A stretch of 64,000 nucleotides of DNA from Hyphomicrobiales bacterium (GCA_027489955.1 JAIXYZ010000013.1:310001-374000); one strand, 5' to 3'; shown: positions 7,784 to 18,061, numbered from the stretch's first letter. Translations and numbers: made by a program. Notes: generated by a model not told the origin, from the sequence alone.

Positions 7784-9709
7784 ATGAAGCTGGTCCCGAA
7801 GCTCCTCGCCCCTGTCGCGATCCTGTCGGTCGCGCTGATCGCGATCGTCGCCCTCGCCGCGGTGATGAACCTGCAGGTGGCCGCGGCCATCGACAAGGTC
7901 GTCGACGGCAAGGACGAGGTGGCGGCCGCCTCCGACGTCCGCAGCCTCAGCCGGTCCATCCAGCGCGACACGCTGAAGCTCGTCCTCAGCCGTGACGCGC
8001 AGGAGCGCGAGGCCCTGAACGCCCAGCTCGAGAAGCGGGGCGTGGAGATGCAGGCGCGCGTCGAGGTGCTGATGAAGCACGTCGCCGATGATCCCGGCGC
8101 CCTGCCGAACTATCGCGCGACCAGCGCGGACCTCGACGCGGCGCTGAAATCGGTGCGCGCGGAAGCCGTGGAGGGGCGGTACGAGGATGCCTGGCGGCAT
8201 TTCCAGGAGAAGGTTGTCCCCGCCGAGCGCGCCATGTCGCGCCTGACCGACACCTTCATCGACCGGCGGACCCAGTCGCTCGCTGCGGTCACGCGCGAGG
8301 CCCATGACATGGACGCGCTGGCGCTCCGGCTCATCGTGGGCGGTGCGGCGGCGGGCCTCGTCGTCTCGGCCGGCATCGGCGCGGCCATCGCGATCCGCGG
8401 CGTCGCCACGCCCACCCGCACCCTGGCCGGGCGCGTCGGCGCCATGGTCGAGGGCGACCTCTCCGTGCCCGTCGAGGGCACTGGCCGCGGCGACGAGCTG
8501 GGCGACATCGCGAGGGCGCTGGAGACGTTCCGCGGTCAGCTCGCCGATGCCGAGCGCCTGCGCCGCGAGGCGGACGAGACGCGCGCCAGCTCCGAGGCCG
8601 AGCGCGCCCGCCGCGCCGCCGCGGAGCGCGAAGCCGCGGAAGCCCAGGCCCAGGTGGTCGAAGGGCTGGCGGAAGGCCTGTCCGCCCTCGCCGCGGGCCG
8701 GCTGTCCTTCCGCATCGAGCGGGTCTTCCCGGACGCCTATGCCAAGCTGCGCAGCGACTTCAACGGCGCCATGGCCGAGCTCGAAGGCGCCATGGCCACC
8801 ATTGCCGAGACGACCCGCACGATCAGCGGCGGCACGGCGGAGATTTCCAGCGCCATGGGCGACATGTCGCGCCGCACCGAGCAGCAGGCGGCCTCCATCG
8901 AGGAGACCGCGGCCGCCATCGACGAGATCTCAGCCACCGTCACCAAGTCTGCGGAAGGCGCCGGCGTCGCGCGCCGCTCGGCCGACGCCGCCCGCAGCGA
9001 TGCGGACGCGTCCCGCCAGGTGGTCGGCGAGGCGGTCGATGCCATGACCCGCATCGCCCATTCCGCCCGCGAGATCGGGCAGATCATCGGCGTCATCGAC
9101 GAGATCGCGTTCCAGACCAATCTCCTGGCCCTCAATGCCGGCGTCGAGGCGGCGCGGGCGGGGGAGGCGGGACGCGGCTTTGCCGTCGTCGCCCAGGAGG
9201 TGCGGGCCCTGGCCCAGCGCTCCGCCCAGGCGGCCAAGGAGATCAAGAGCCTGATCCTGACCTCCAACGAGCAGGTCGATGCCGGCGTGAAGCTCGTGGC
9301 GCGCACCGACGAATCCCTGGCGGGCATCGTCGCCCGGTTCGAGCAGATCAATGCCCTCGTGGCGGAGATCGCGGCCTCGGCCGGCGAGCAGGCTTCCGCC
9401 ATCACGCAGATCAACGCCGCCATCGGCGACATCGATCGCTCCACGCAGCAGAACGCCGCCATGGCCGAGCAATCGACGGCGGCCAGCCGCAGCCTTGCCG
9501 AGGAGGGCGCGCGTCTGGCCGGGCTCGTGGCGCGGTTCGAGACCTCCTCGCCGGCCTCCGGCGCATCGCCAGGACTGTCCCCCGCGCCCGATGGCGCACA
9601 GCCGGTCCGGCCGACCGGGCGCATCGCGTCCCTGGGGCGGGCGTTGAAGTCTGCCGTTCAGCGCAAGGTCGCGCCGGCTCCCGAAGACGAGAGCTGGGAA
9701 GAATTCTGA
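7784..9709 (+). CDS. methyl-accepting chemotaxis protein with xWxxF tail
   Basis: A 641-residue chemoreceptor. It has an N-terminal membrane segment (residues about 5-30), a periplasmic helical sensor of roughly 145 residues, a second membrane segment near 185-205 ([21 protein letters not shown]), a HAMP domain, a second HAMP-like/coiled stretch and the conserved signalling hairpin ([21 protein letters not shown]). The last five residues SWEEF match the xWxxF pattern of the NWETF pentapeptide that tethers CheR and CheB. ATG 7784 is chosen because AAGG precedes it; ATG 7763 is in frame and would add seven residues. A cheW lies directly downstream. The ligand is unknown. Confidence 0.9.
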   Translation: MKLVPKLLAPVAILSVALIAIVALAAVMNLQVAAAIDKVVDGKDEVAAASDVRSLSRSIQRDTLKLVLSRDAQEREALNAQLEKRGVEMQARVEVLMKHVADDPGALPNYRATSADLDAALKSVRAEAVEGRYEDAWRHFQEKVVPAERAMSRLTDTFIDRRTQSLAAVTREAHDMDALALRLIVGGAAAGLVVSAGIGAAIAIRGVATPTRTLAGRVGAMVEGDLSVPVEGTGRGDELGDIARALETFRGQLADAERLRREADETRASSEAERARRAAAEREAAEAQAQVVEGLAEGLSALAAGRLSFRIERVFPDAYAKLRSDFNGAMAELEGAMATIAETTRTISGGTAEISSAMGDMSRRTEQQAASIEETAAAIDEISATVTKSAEGAGVARRSADAARSDADASRQVVGEAVDAMTRIAHSAREIGQIIGVIDEIAFQTNLLALNAGVEAARAGEAGRGFAVVAQEVRALAQRSAQAAKEIKSLILTSNEQVDAGVKLVARTDESLAGIVARFEQINALVAEIAASAGEQASAITQINAAIGDIDRSTQQNAAMAEQSTAASRSLAEEGARLAGLVARFETSSPASGASPGLSPAPDGAQPVRPTGRIASLGRALKSAVQRKVAPAPEDESWEEF

Positions 9710-9805
9710 CCACGAAGAACGGGAATCCTCGGTTGCGGATTAAGGAAGCCACAACCGAAACATGAAACGATGCAATCGGGACCGTACCCGGTCGAGGGCA
9801 GGCTG

Positions 9806-10285
9806 ATGATGGATGCTGCGAACACAACCCGCGAGCTGATCTCGTTCAAGGTCGGGGACCAGGAATTCTGCGTGAACGTGATGGACGTGCGGGAAATCCG
9901 CGGCTGGACGGTGGGGACGCCCCTGCCGGGATCGCCGGACTTCCTGCGCGGCGTGATCAATCTGCGCGGCATCATGATGCCGGTGATCGACCTCTCGGCC
10001 CGCTTCGGGCGCGGCGTCACCGAGCCGTCCGCCCGCCACGTCGTCATCGTCGTCGAGGTCGGCGACGTGCGCGCCGGCCTGCTGGTGGACGCGGTCTGCG
10101 AGACGTTCAACGCCAAGGACGGCGACATCCAGGCGGCGCCCGCCGTCGCCGGCCCGGAGGTCAACCGCTTCGTGAAGGGGCTGATCTGCTTCGACGAGCG
10201 CACCATCGCGCTCCTGTCGCTGGCCGACATTCTCGACACCAGCAACCGCCGCCTCGCGATGGAAGCCGAGGCCGAGGCCGCCTGA
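9806..10285 (+). CDS. cheW: chemotaxis coupling protein CheW
   Basis: A 159-residue CheW-like scaffold linking chemoreceptors to CheA. Typical sequences are FKVGDQEFCVNVMDVREI (residues about 12-29), LRGVINLRGIMMPVIDL and LSLADIL near the C-terminus. The start is ATG 9806 (MMDAANTT), behind AGGG/AGG; the frame is open further upstream to 9770, but that stretch does not look like CheW. It is 96 bases behind the chemoreceptor and probably co-transcribed. No other che gene lies in the window, so it presumably serves a remote CheA. Confidence 0.92.
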   Translation: MMDAANTTRELISFKVGDQEFCVNVMDVREIRGWTVGTPLPGSPDFLRGVINLRGIMMPVIDLSARFGRGVTEPSARHVVIVVEVGDVRAGLLVDAVCETFNAKDGDIQAAPAVAGPEVNRFVKGLICFDERTIALLSLADILDTSNRRLAMEAEAEAA

Positions 10286-10395
10286 CGGTCGACGGAGCGT
10301 CTTGATGTCGGCCGCTTTAGGGAGGACGGTTTCCGAGAGCGTCTGCGCCGGTATGCCCGCCGGAGCCAGGCACGCGTCTTGAGGAGATCCAATCC

Positions 10396-10779
10396 GTGAA
10401 GCTTGCACATGTCGCCCTGTGGACCCGCGATCTCGACGGCGCCGCCGGATTCTGGTCGCGCTACTTCGAGGCATCCGTCGGCGAGCGTTACGACAGCAAG
10501 CGCCGCGAAGGTTTTTCGTCCCGCTTCGTGACCCTGCCGGGCGGCGGCTGCACCATCGAGTTGATGGCCGGGCCCTGGGTGTCGGAGCGGTCCGAGGGCG
10601 AGGCCGAAGGCTGGGATCACATCGCCGTCACGCTGGGAAGCCGCGAAGCAGTGGACAGCCTCGCTTCGCGCTGTAAGGCCGATGGCATCCTCCTCTCGCC
10701 GCCGCGCGAGACAGGCGACGGCTTCTACGAGGCGATCATCCGCATGCCGGACGGCACCCCGGTCGAGATCACGAGCTGA
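10396..10779 (+). CDS. VOC (glyoxalase/bleomycin-resistance) superfamily protein
   Basis: A 127-residue single VOC domain pair starting MKLAHVALWTRDLDGAAGFW. Candidate metal ligands of the fold are His5, Glu56 (in CTIELMAG), His76 (WDHIAV) and Glu123 (PVEITS), the glyoxalase-I-like arrangement. The substrate cannot be named. A GTG start at 10396 is supported by GAGGAG at 10381-10386, nine bases upstream. It stands alone between cheW and dusA. Confidence 0.8.
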   Translation: MKLAHVALWTRDLDGAAGFWSRYFEASVGERYDSKRREGFSSRFVTLPGGGCTIELMAGPWVSERSEGEAEGWDHIAVTLGSREAVDSLASRCKADGILLSPPRETGDGFYEAIIRMPDGTPVEITS

Positions 10780-10847
10780 CGCGCGCCGTTGCCTCGCCAT
10801 GCCACATCCGGCAGTCATACGGCGCGGCCTGTGCTACACAGCCCGCC

Positions 10848-11870
<1,023 letters not shown>

Positions 11871-11885
11871 AGGAGACACGGCGTC

Positions 11886-12326
11886 ATGCCCGACCAGGAT
11901 CAGCTCGCGCGGGTGCGCGCCTCGTTCGCGCGCCAGACGGTCATGGACACGATCGGGGCGACGCTGGAGCATGTCGAGCCGGGCCGCATCACCATCGCGC
12001 TGCCGGTCTCCCCGCGCATCTCCCAGCAGCACGGCTTCGTGCATGCGGGCATCGTCTCCACCATCGCCGACAGCGCCTGCGGCTACGCCGCCTTCTCGCT
12101 GATGCGGCCGGGCGCGGGCGTGCTCACGGTCGAGTTCAAGGTGAACCTGATGTCCCCGGCCTCCGGGTCGCGGCTCATCGCGGAAGGGCGCGTCGTGCGC
12201 GCCGGCCGCACGCTCACGGTCTGCCAGGCGGAGGTGTTCGCCGAGACCCGCGGCGACCGCAAGACCGTCGCGCTCATGACCGCGACGCTCATGACGATCG
12301 AGGGTCGCGACGACGTCGTGGACTGA
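11886..12326 (+). CDS. PaaI-family hotdog-fold thioesterase
   Basis: A 146-residue single hotdog domain: QQHGFVHAGIVSTIADSACGYAAF is the active-site helix region of PaaI/YbgC-like acyl-CoA thioesterases, where the acidic residue (Asp in IADSA) activates water. The start ATG follows AAGGAGAC. It lies 15 bases behind dusA and is likely co-transcribed. The acyl-CoA substrate cannot be told; phenylacetyl-CoA or general housekeeping turnover is possible. Confidence 0.85.
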   Translation: MPDQDQLARVRASFARQTVMDTIGATLEHVEPGRITIALPVSPRISQQHGFVHAGIVSTIADSACGYAAFSLMRPGAGVLTVEFKVNLMSPASGSRLIAEGRVVRAGRTLTVCQAEVFAETRGDRKTVALMTATLMTIEGRDDVVD

Positions 12327-12438
12327 TCCGTCGGCAAAATGCCCTGCCGGATGTGCAGATCAGGGCCGGCAAAAACCCTGCTTGCATGCGTTGCCGGAAT
12401 GACGGAGACCAGAAACCCCGCCTTCCGGACCTTCTTCC

Positions 12439-13278
12439 ATGCTCGCAAACCTCCCGATTTCGGAACTGATCTGGCTCGCTGTTGCGCTCCTTGCAGCGGG
12501 CGTCATCACCGGCATCCTGGCTGGCCTGTTCGGCGTCGGCGGCGGCGCTGTGATGGTGCCAATCCTGTATGAGCTTTTCGGAGTCATCGGCGTGCCGACC
12601 GAGGTGCGGATGCATCTGTGCGTCGGCACCTCGCTGGCGGTCATCATCCCTACCTCGATTCGCTCCATGCGCGGCCACATGCGCAGGGGCGCGGTGGACA
12701 TGGCGCTGCTCAAGACATGGGCGGTGCCGGTCGTGGCCGGCGTCATCGGCGGATCGTTCATCGCCGCCTTCGCCGGCACGCGTGCCCTGCAGACGGTCTT
12801 CGCGATCGTCGCGACGCTCAACGGCCTGAAGCTGCTCTTCGGCCGCGAGGAATGGCGTGTGGCCGACGACATGCCGGGCAAGGTCGGCACGAGCCTCTAC
12901 GGCCTGGGGATCGGCGTGCTTTCGGCGCTGATGGGCATCGGCGGCGGCATTTTCGGCAACATGATCATGACGATGCACAACCGGCCCATCCACCAGGCGG
13001 TGGCTACGTCGTCCGGGCTTGGCGTGCTGATCTCGATCCCCGGCGCGCTCGGCTACATCGTCGCCGGCTGGCCCAAGCTGGACCTCCTGCCGCCCCTGTC
13101 GCTCGGATACGTCTCGCTGATCGGCGCGCTGCTCATCATTCCCACGAGCGTGGCGCTGGCCCCGCTGGGCGTGCGCATCGCCCATGGCTTCACGCGGCGC
13201 CGGCTGGAGGTCGCGTTCGGCTGCTTCCTGCTGCTGGTCGGCGGCCGGTTCATCCTCGCGCTGGCGGGACTGGCCTGA
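12439..13278 (+). CDS. TauE/SafE-family sulfite/anion exporter
   Basis: A 279-residue polytopic inner-membrane protein with about eight hydrophobic segments. It carries the two family repeats, GILAGLFGVGGGAVMVPIL (residues about 30-48) and its partner GVLSALMGIGGGIFGN near residue 160. Members export sulfite, sulfoacetate or similar anions, or import organosulfur compounds. No sulfur-metabolism genes are adjacent, so the substrate is open. The 3' end overlaps the convergent DUF1289 gene by 29 bases. Confidence 0.88.
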   Translation: MLANLPISELIWLAVALLAAGVITGILAGLFGVGGGAVMVPILYELFGVIGVPTEVRMHLCVGTSLAVIIPTSIRSMRGHMRRGAVDMALLKTWAVPVVAGVIGGSFIAAFAGTRALQTVFAIVATLNGLKLLFGREEWRVADDMPGKVGTSLYGLGIGVLSALMGIGGGIFGNMIMTMHNRPIHQAVATSSGLGVLISIPGALGYIVAGWPKLDLLPPLSLGYVSLIGALLIIPTSVALAPLGVRIAHGFTRRRLEVAFGCFLLLVGGRFILALAGLA

Positions 13279-13441
13279 GCCGGTCCGCCAAGGCGGCCAT
13301 GATCGCGAGGCGCTCGTCCTCCGACATGGCCGACCATTGCGCGATTTCCCGCAGCGTCCGGCCGCAGCCGACGCACAGGCCCCGCGCCTGGTCGATGACG
13401 CAGATCTTCGTGCAGGGGGTCGAGGCGGCGTTGGTGCGCAT
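13250..13441 (-). CDS. DUF1289 small cysteine protein
   Basis: A 63-residue protein with four cysteines in the DUF1289 pattern (PCTKICVID...GLCVGCGRTLREIAQW), presumably binding a metal or an iron-sulfur cluster. The function of the family is not established. The start ATG is at 13441. Its 3' end lies inside the end of the TauE/SafE gene on the other strand; cobS follows downstream on the far side in the same orientation. Confidence 0.85.
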   Translation of the reverse strand: MRTNAASTPCTKICVIDQARGLCVGCGRTLREIAQWSAMSEDERLAIMAALADRLRPVPPARG

Positions 13442-13460
13442 GCGGGGTCTTTGAGGTCCT

Positions 13461-14306
13461 TCAGGCGAAAGCCATGCCTGCGGCGAGCCCGGCGAGCAAG
13501 CCCATCTCCGCCAGTTGTTCCGTCGCGCCGGCGATGTCGCCGGTCTGCCCGGCGATCAGGCGCCGCGCCATGCGCGTCATGACGAATGCCCCGAGCGCGG
13601 CAAGTCCCAGCCCGCCGGCAAGGCCGACAAGGCCAAGCCCGCCCGCCGCCGCGACGGCAGCCGCCACGACCGTGCCGCCGGCGAGCGCCATCAGGTAAGC
13701 GGACCGCGCGGGCGTCCCCGCGATCGCGGCCGAGCCGTCGGTCCGCGCCGGAGGCAGGAAGGCGAGGGGCGTCAGGCCCGCCGCCCGGGACAGGCCGGCG
13801 ATCGCGACCAGCGAGGCCGCGCCGGCGACGATCCCGCCCTTGGCCGCGATGTCGGCCACCAGCGCCGTGCGGATGATGAGCGCCAGCATCATCGCCGAAC
13901 CGCCATAGGAGCCGATCCGGCTGTCCTTCATGATCTCCAGGCGACGCTCCCGCGTCTGCCCGCCGCCGAGCCCGTCCGCCGTGTCGGCGAGCCCGTCCTC
14001 GTGGAAGGCGCCCGTGGCAAGGACGCTCGCTGCGATGGCGAGCGCCGCGGCGGGCAGGGCTCCGAGCCCGGCTGCCAGCGCGAGCGCCAGCACCAGCGCG
14101 CCCGGGATCGCCACGATCGCGCCGGCCAGCGGCACCGCCCGCGCCATGCGCGTCGCATCGGGAACGCCGTGGACGTCGCTTTCCCCGGGCAGGGCCGGAA
14201 CGGGGATGCGGGAATAGAACCGCACGGCCTTCGCGATATCGTGCAGATAGGCCAGGGGCGCGGGCGTGCGCCCCTCGCGCGTCATGTCGTCGTGTCGCAA
14301 GTCCAT
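13461..14306 (-). CDS. cobS: adenosylcobinamide-GDP ribazoletransferase (cobalamin synthase)
   Basis: A 281-residue integral membrane enzyme that joins adenosylcobinamide-GDP to alpha-ribazole in the last stage of cobalamin synthesis. It contains the family motif GAFHEDGLADTADGLGGG (acidic Mg-binding residues) and KDSRIGSYGG, followed by several alanine/glycine-rich membrane helices. The start ATG 14306 has GGGGGTG upstream; an in-frame ATG at 14285 is possible. It is divergent from cobT, 75 bases away, so a shared promoter region is likely. I see no cobalamin riboswitch there. Confidence 0.92.
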   Translation of the reverse strand: MDLRHDDMTREGRTPAPLAYLHDIAKAVRFYSRIPVPALPGESDVHGVPDATRMARAVPLAGAIVAIPGALVLALALAAGLGALPAAALAIAASVLATGAFHEDGLADTADGLGGGQTRERRLEIMKDSRIGSYGGSAMMLALIIRTALVADIAAKGGIVAGAASLVAIAGLSRAAGLTPLAFLPPARTDGSAAIAGTPARSAYLMALAGGTVVAAAVAAAGGLGLVGLAGGLGLAALGAFVMTRMARRLIAGQTGDIAGATEQLAEMGLLAGLAAGMAFA

Positions 14307-14381
14307 GGCTTCACCCCCGCCTGCGGCACCGCTATAGCTCGCGCCGCGCGCCGACCGCCAGCGCGCGACGGGAGCATCTTC

Positions 14382-15407
14382 ATGACCGCCACGGCCACCG
14401 GCCTGCCCTTCGACGACATCCGCCGGCTCATCGCCGCGATGCCGGGCCCGGACCTGCAGGCCGCTGCCGCCGTGCGCGCCCGCGACGAAAACCTCACCAA
14501 GCCGCAGGGCAGCCTCGGCCGGCTGGAGGAACTGGCCGAGTGGATGGCCGCATGGCAGGGCAAGTCCATGCCGTCGGTGGACCGGCCGCTGGTCTGCGTC
14601 TTCGCCGCCAACCACGGCGTCGCGCGCCACCGCGTCTCCAAGTACCCGCAGGAGGTCACGCGGCAGATGCTGGAGAATTTCGCGGCCGGCGGCGCCGCGA
14701 TCAACCAGATCTGCGCCGCGTTCGATTTCGGCTTCAAGGTGTTCGATCTCGCTCTGGACCTGCCGACCGGGGATATCACGCGCGAGCCCGCCCTCGACGA
14801 GCGCGCCTGCGTGGCGACCATGGCCTTCGGGATGGAGGCGATCTCGGGCGGGGCGGACCTGCTCTGCGTCGGCGAGATGGGGATCGGCAACACCACGGTC
14901 GCCGCGGCCATCTATGCCGGCCTCTTCGGCGGCTCCGCCCAGCATTGGGTGGGCCGCGGCACGGGCGTGGACGACGACGGGCTCGCCCGCAAGATCGGCG
15001 CGGTCGAGCTCGCGCTCGCCGTCCACGAGCGCTACCTGACCGATCCGCTGGAGGTGCTGCGCCGCCTCGGCGGCCGGGAGATCGCGGCCGCTGCGGGGGC
15101 GATCCTCGCCGCCCGGCTCCAGCGCATCCCCGTCGTCATCGACGGCTACGTCGTCACCGCCGCGGCCGCCATCCTTTACAAGCTCGATCCCCACGCCCTC
15201 GACCATTGCGTCGCCGGCCACATCTCGGCCGAGGGCGTCCACGCCGAGGTGCTGGAGCGCATCGGCCTGAAGCCGGTCCTCGATCTGGGGATGCGGCTGG
15301 GGGAGGGCACGGGCGCGGCTTTGGCGGCCTCGCTCATCAAGGCCGCAGTGGCCTGCCATCGCGGCATGGCGACCTTCGACCAGGCGCAGGTCGCCAGGGC
15401 CGACTGA
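14382..15407 (+). CDS. cobT: nicotinate-nucleotide:dimethylbenzimidazole phosphoribosyltransferase
   Basis: A 341-residue CobT that makes alpha-ribazole phosphate from 5,6-dimethylbenzimidazole and nicotinate mononucleotide, feeding CobS. Seen: LTKPQGSLGRLEELA near the N-terminus, CVFAANHGVARHRVSKYPQEVT, VGEMGIGNTT, and the catalytic glutamate Glu308 in LGEGTGAA. The start ATG 14382 has GGGAG upstream. The frame stays open far upstream of this ATG only because of high GC content. Confidence 0.95.
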   Translation: MTATATGLPFDDIRRLIAAMPGPDLQAAAAVRARDENLTKPQGSLGRLEELAEWMAAWQGKSMPSVDRPLVCVFAANHGVARHRVSKYPQEVTRQMLENFAAGGAAINQICAAFDFGFKVFDLALDLPTGDITREPALDERACVATMAFGMEAISGGADLLCVGEMGIGNTTVAAAIYAGLFGGSAQHWVGRGTGVDDDGLARKIGAVELALAVHERYLTDPLEVLRRLGGREIAAAAGAILAARLQRIPVVIDGYVVTAAAAILYKLDPHALDHCVAGHISAEGVHAEVLERIGLKPVLDLGMRLGEGTGAALAASLIKAAVACHRGMATFDQAQVARAD

Positions 15408-15425
15408 CGGGACGTCCCGCTGGGA

Positions 15426-16988
15426 TCAGGCGGCGGAGTTCAGCCGCGTGCGCCGCTGGGCCTGCGGCGCGGCCTCGCGGCCGTCCCGCTCGCTGGGCAT
15501 TGCGGCGAGGGCATCCATCACCCGCGAGGACGGGAAGGTCACGATCACCTCGGTGCCTTCCCGCGGCTTGGACTTCAGGTGGAATCCGCCGCCATGGAGG
15601 TCGATCAGGCCCTTCACGATGGGAAGGCCGAGCCCGGACCCCTGTTCGGCCGTCTTGATTGCGAGCGAACCGCGCCCGAACGAGGACAGCACGGTGTTCA
15701 GTTCGTCTTCCGGAATGCCCGGGCCATTGTCGCGCACCGAGACATATTGCCCGCCGGAGGCCGTCCACCCGGCCTTGATCACGATGTCCCCGCCCTGCGG
15801 CGTGAACTTGATGGCGTTGGACAGGATGTTGAGCACGATCTGCCGCACGGCGCGCTCGTCCGCCCAGAGCCGCGGCAGGCTCGGCTCCACCATCTCGCGG
15901 ATCGTCTGGCCCTTGCCCTTGGCCCTGAGCATCAGCATGTGTCGGCATTCCTCCACCACGTGAGCGATGGACACCGCCTCCTCCTGGAGGTCGTAGCGGC
16001 CGGCCTCGATGCGGGACAGGTCGAGGATCTCGTTGATGAGGTTCAGCAGGTGCTCGCCCGAGCCGTGGATGTCGGCGGCGTACTCCTTGTAGGACGGCGC
16101 GGTATGGGGTCCGAACATCTCGGTCTTGAGCACTTCCGAGAAGCCCAGGATCGCGTTCAGCGGCGTGCGCAACTCGTGGCTCATCGTCGCCAGGAAGCGC
16201 GACTTGGCGAGGTTGGCCTCCTCGGCCTTGCGGCGCGCCTCGTCGGAATTGGCCTTCGCTTCCTCCAGCTCGGCGACGAGCTGGTCCTTCTCGGCCCGCG
16301 ACTCGACGTTGGAGAGCATCGTGTTGTGCAGCCGGTTGGTCAGGAACGCGAAATAGAGCAGGGCGCTGCAGCCCATGCCGGTCATCGCGGCGGAATCGAC
16401 GCTGGCGCGCGGATCGAGGAACCCGAACATGGCGAGCGCCAGCGCGCCGAGGACGGCGAAGACCGCCGTCTTGATCGCCGCCGACAGCATCGAGGTGATG
16501 GCGGCCACCATCAGCAGGGTGAACAGCACGAACACCTTGGCGCTCGGCCCGCCGGCGGTGAGCATGGCGAACACGATGAGCGCCCAGCTCGCCCCGCGCA
16601 GCGACTCAGCCAGGATGAACCGCCGCCGCCACGCCTGGATTTCGATCGTCTCTTCCGGCAGCGACAGGAAGCGCCGGCTCATCACGGCGTTGACGCCGGT
16701 GAAGCTCAGGACGAAGCACAGCCAGGTGACGATCGGCTCGATCGGCACCCAGGCCATGGCGACCGCGCCGATGGCGAGCGCCAGGATGATCATGGCAGCG
16801 GCCGCGCTGTATTGCTGGCCGGCATACGCCTTCAGCAACTCGTATTCGAACGAGCGCTCCAGCCCCACCGACGAGACCAGCTTCTCCCGCGCGGCCCGCA
16901 CGTTGGACAGGGCCTTGCGACGGCGCGCGACCTCGTTGGGATCGGCGCCCCTGCCACGCTGGATCATCTCGGCGGTGAGTTCGGTCAT
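15426..16988 (-). CDS. multi-pass membrane sensor histidine kinase
   Basis: A 520-residue kinase with about six predicted membrane helices (residues about 60-210), a coiled coil (AELEEAKANSDEARRKAEEANLAKS), a HisKA domain with phospho-acceptor SHELRTPLNAILGF, and a HATPase domain with DNGPGIPEDEL and GSGLGLPIVKGLIDLHGG. The HEHLLNLINEILDLSRIEAG-like HisKA region resembles the DivJ/PleC/PdhS cell-cycle kinases of alphaproteobacteria, but the assignment to that group is only suggestive. No response regulator is adjacent. The start ATG 16988 is tentative; ATG 17063 is in frame and would add 25 residues. Confidence 0.85.
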   Translation of the reverse strand: MTELTAEMIQRGRGADPNEVARRRKALSNVRAAREKLVSSVGLERSFEYELLKAYAGQQYSAAAAMIILALAIGAVAMAWVPIEPIVTWLCFVLSFTGVNAVMSRRFLSLPEETIEIQAWRRRFILAESLRGASWALIVFAMLTAGGPSAKVFVLFTLLMVAAITSMLSAAIKTAVFAVLGALALAMFGFLDPRASVDSAAMTGMGCSALLYFAFLTNRLHNTMLSNVESRAEKDQLVAELEEAKANSDEARRKAEEANLAKSRFLATMSHELRTPLNAILGFSEVLKTEMFGPHTAPSYKEYAADIHGSGEHLLNLINEILDLSRIEAGRYDLQEEAVSIAHVVEECRHMLMLRAKGKGQTIREMVEPSLPRLWADERAVRQIVLNILSNAIKFTPQGGDIVIKAGWTASGGQYVSVRDNGPGIPEDELNTVLSSFGRGSLAIKTAEQGSGLGLPIVKGLIDLHGGGFHLKSKPREGTEVIVTFPSSRVMDALAAMPSERDGREAAPQAQRRTRLNSAA

Positions 16989-17128
16989 CGACGTCACGCA
17001 ACCCGGCTTGCAAGCCGCCCGCGACGCCCGGATGAACGATCCGGGACGCAGGCACGGTGCCATTGTTGCGCGGGAATTGTTAATTCCTCATTCACACAAT
17101 CGACGAAGCTGCCTTGTTTGGGCCATTC

Positions 17129-17686
17129 ATGACATTCGACGGTCCCCGCATCTCCCGCCGTGGCCGGTCCCGGCACGCGCCGTTCCTGCGGCGGCGGCGC
17201 GGGGGCCTGCTCGCGCCGGCCGTGGTCGCCGGCCTCGTGGTGGCCGCTGCCCTTTTCTGGCAGGCGCTGGAGCCGCTCGGCCGGACCACCGCCACGGGCT
17301 TTGCTCGCGTCATGGACGGGGACTCGCTGCGCCTTGGCGCGTCGGAGATCCGGCTGGAGGGGATCGACGCCCCGGAACTGGCACAGACCTGCATCCGGAG
17401 CGGCCGGGAAGTGCCCTGCGGCCGGGAGGCTCGTGCCCGCCTCGCCGCCCTTATCGGGGGACGGGAGGTCGCCTGCAGCATGGGCCGCACGGATCAGTAC
17501 GGCCGCCAGCTCGCGCGGTGCCGGGCTGACGGTATCGACATCAACGCCGCCATGGTCAGCGAGGGGCACGCCGTCGCCTATGGCGATTACGAGGCGCAGG
17601 AGCGGGATGCGCGGGCGGCCGCGCGCGGCATGTGGGCCGGTTCCTTCCAGCGCCCGCAGGACTGGCGCCGCGATCATCCGCGGTGA
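17129..17686 (+). CDS. membrane-anchored staphylococcal-nuclease-like protein
   Basis: A 185-residue protein with an arginine-rich N-terminus, one hydrophobic segment (residues about 30-50, LLAPAVVAGLVVAAALFW) and an SNase-like OB-fold domain. The domain includes GFARVMDGDSLRLG, IRLEGIDAPELAQTC and TDQYGRQLARC, which carry the expected catalytic Arg and Asp/Glu residues. It is probably an exported or membrane-tethered thermonuclease-type enzyme; its target (DNA, RNA or a cell-envelope role) is unknown. The start ATG 17129 is chosen over a TTG at 17114. Confidence 0.8.
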   Translation: MTFDGPRISRRGRSRHAPFLRRRRGGLLAPAVVAGLVVAAALFWQALEPLGRTTATGFARVMDGDSLRLGASEIRLEGIDAPELAQTCIRSGREVPCGREARARLAALIGGREVACSMGRTDQYGRQLARCRADGIDINAAMVSEGHAVAYGDYEAQERDARAAARGMWAGSFQRPQDWRRDHPR

Positions 17687-17738
17687 GGTGTCCGCAGGTC
17701 ATGTGCGGCAACGCACACCGGGCCGGTGATGGGCTCCC

Positions 17739-17821
17739 TATCTTGAGGGTCACTGACGACCTCCAGTCTCAGCCCCGACCCCCCTCTCGAAGCCGGCGCA
17801 TCCCGCCGGCTTTCTTTTTTT
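17739..17821 (+). ncRNA. sRNA-like unit 1 with terminator
   Basis: A -10-like TATCTT (17739-17744) is followed nine bases later by TGACGACCTCC (17754-17764). A C-rich stretch and CTCGAAG then lead into a strong intrinsic terminator ending at 17821. The predicted RNA is about 70 bases from a start near 17750. ACCTCC is complementary to the Shine-Dalgarno consensus, as in many trans-acting regulatory RNAs. The same order of elements recurs 167 bases downstream. No -35 consensus is visible. Confidence 0.5.
17790..17821 (+). terminator. intrinsic terminator of unit 1
   Basis: AAGCCGGC (17790-17797) pairs with GCCGGCTT (17805-17812) and is followed by a T-rich tract to 17821. Confidence 0.85.
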
Positions 17822-17904
17822 GCCCGCGGCGGATCGCGCGACGTCTTTCAAGTCCCCCGCGCCCGACGTGCGCGGACGCACCGCGGCCGGGCAGGGGCCG
17901 GGCC

Positions 17905-17970
17905 TATGGTGTTTTCACCCTGACGACCTCCCCACTCGAAGAGCCGGCCCCGCAACGGGCCGGTTTTTTC
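17905..17970 (+). ncRNA. sRNA-like unit 2 with terminator
   Basis: A -10-like TATGGT (17905-17910) is followed ten bases later by TGACGACCTCC (17921-17931), then CCCACTCGAAG and a terminator. It repeats the architecture of the unit at 17739-17821 with sequence divergence in between, as expected of duplicated small-RNA genes. The predicted RNA is about 55 bases. An alternative is that both are leader attenuators of the enoyl-CoA hydratase gene at 18062. Confidence 0.5.
17944..17970 (+). terminator. intrinsic terminator of unit 2
   Basis: CCGGCCC (17944-17950), loop CGCAAC, GGGCCGG (17957-17963), then six Ts. Confidence 0.88.
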
Positions 17971-18061
17971 TTGTTTCCCGCGCCGACGCCCATACCGGCT
18001 GGTGCCGCGACGGCGTTGCACGCGCCGCGCCGCCGTGGTGCTGTTGGCGCGGAGGACGACC

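Noticed and set aside
14307-14381. Possible cobalamin riboswitch between cobS and cobT
   Set aside because: The gap is only 75 bases and I see no B12-box-like sequence.
13461-15359. cobS extended to about 630 residues across the cobT region
   Set aside because: The extra N-terminal part is antisense to cobT. The CobS homology begins at the ATG near 14306, which has its own ribosome-binding site.
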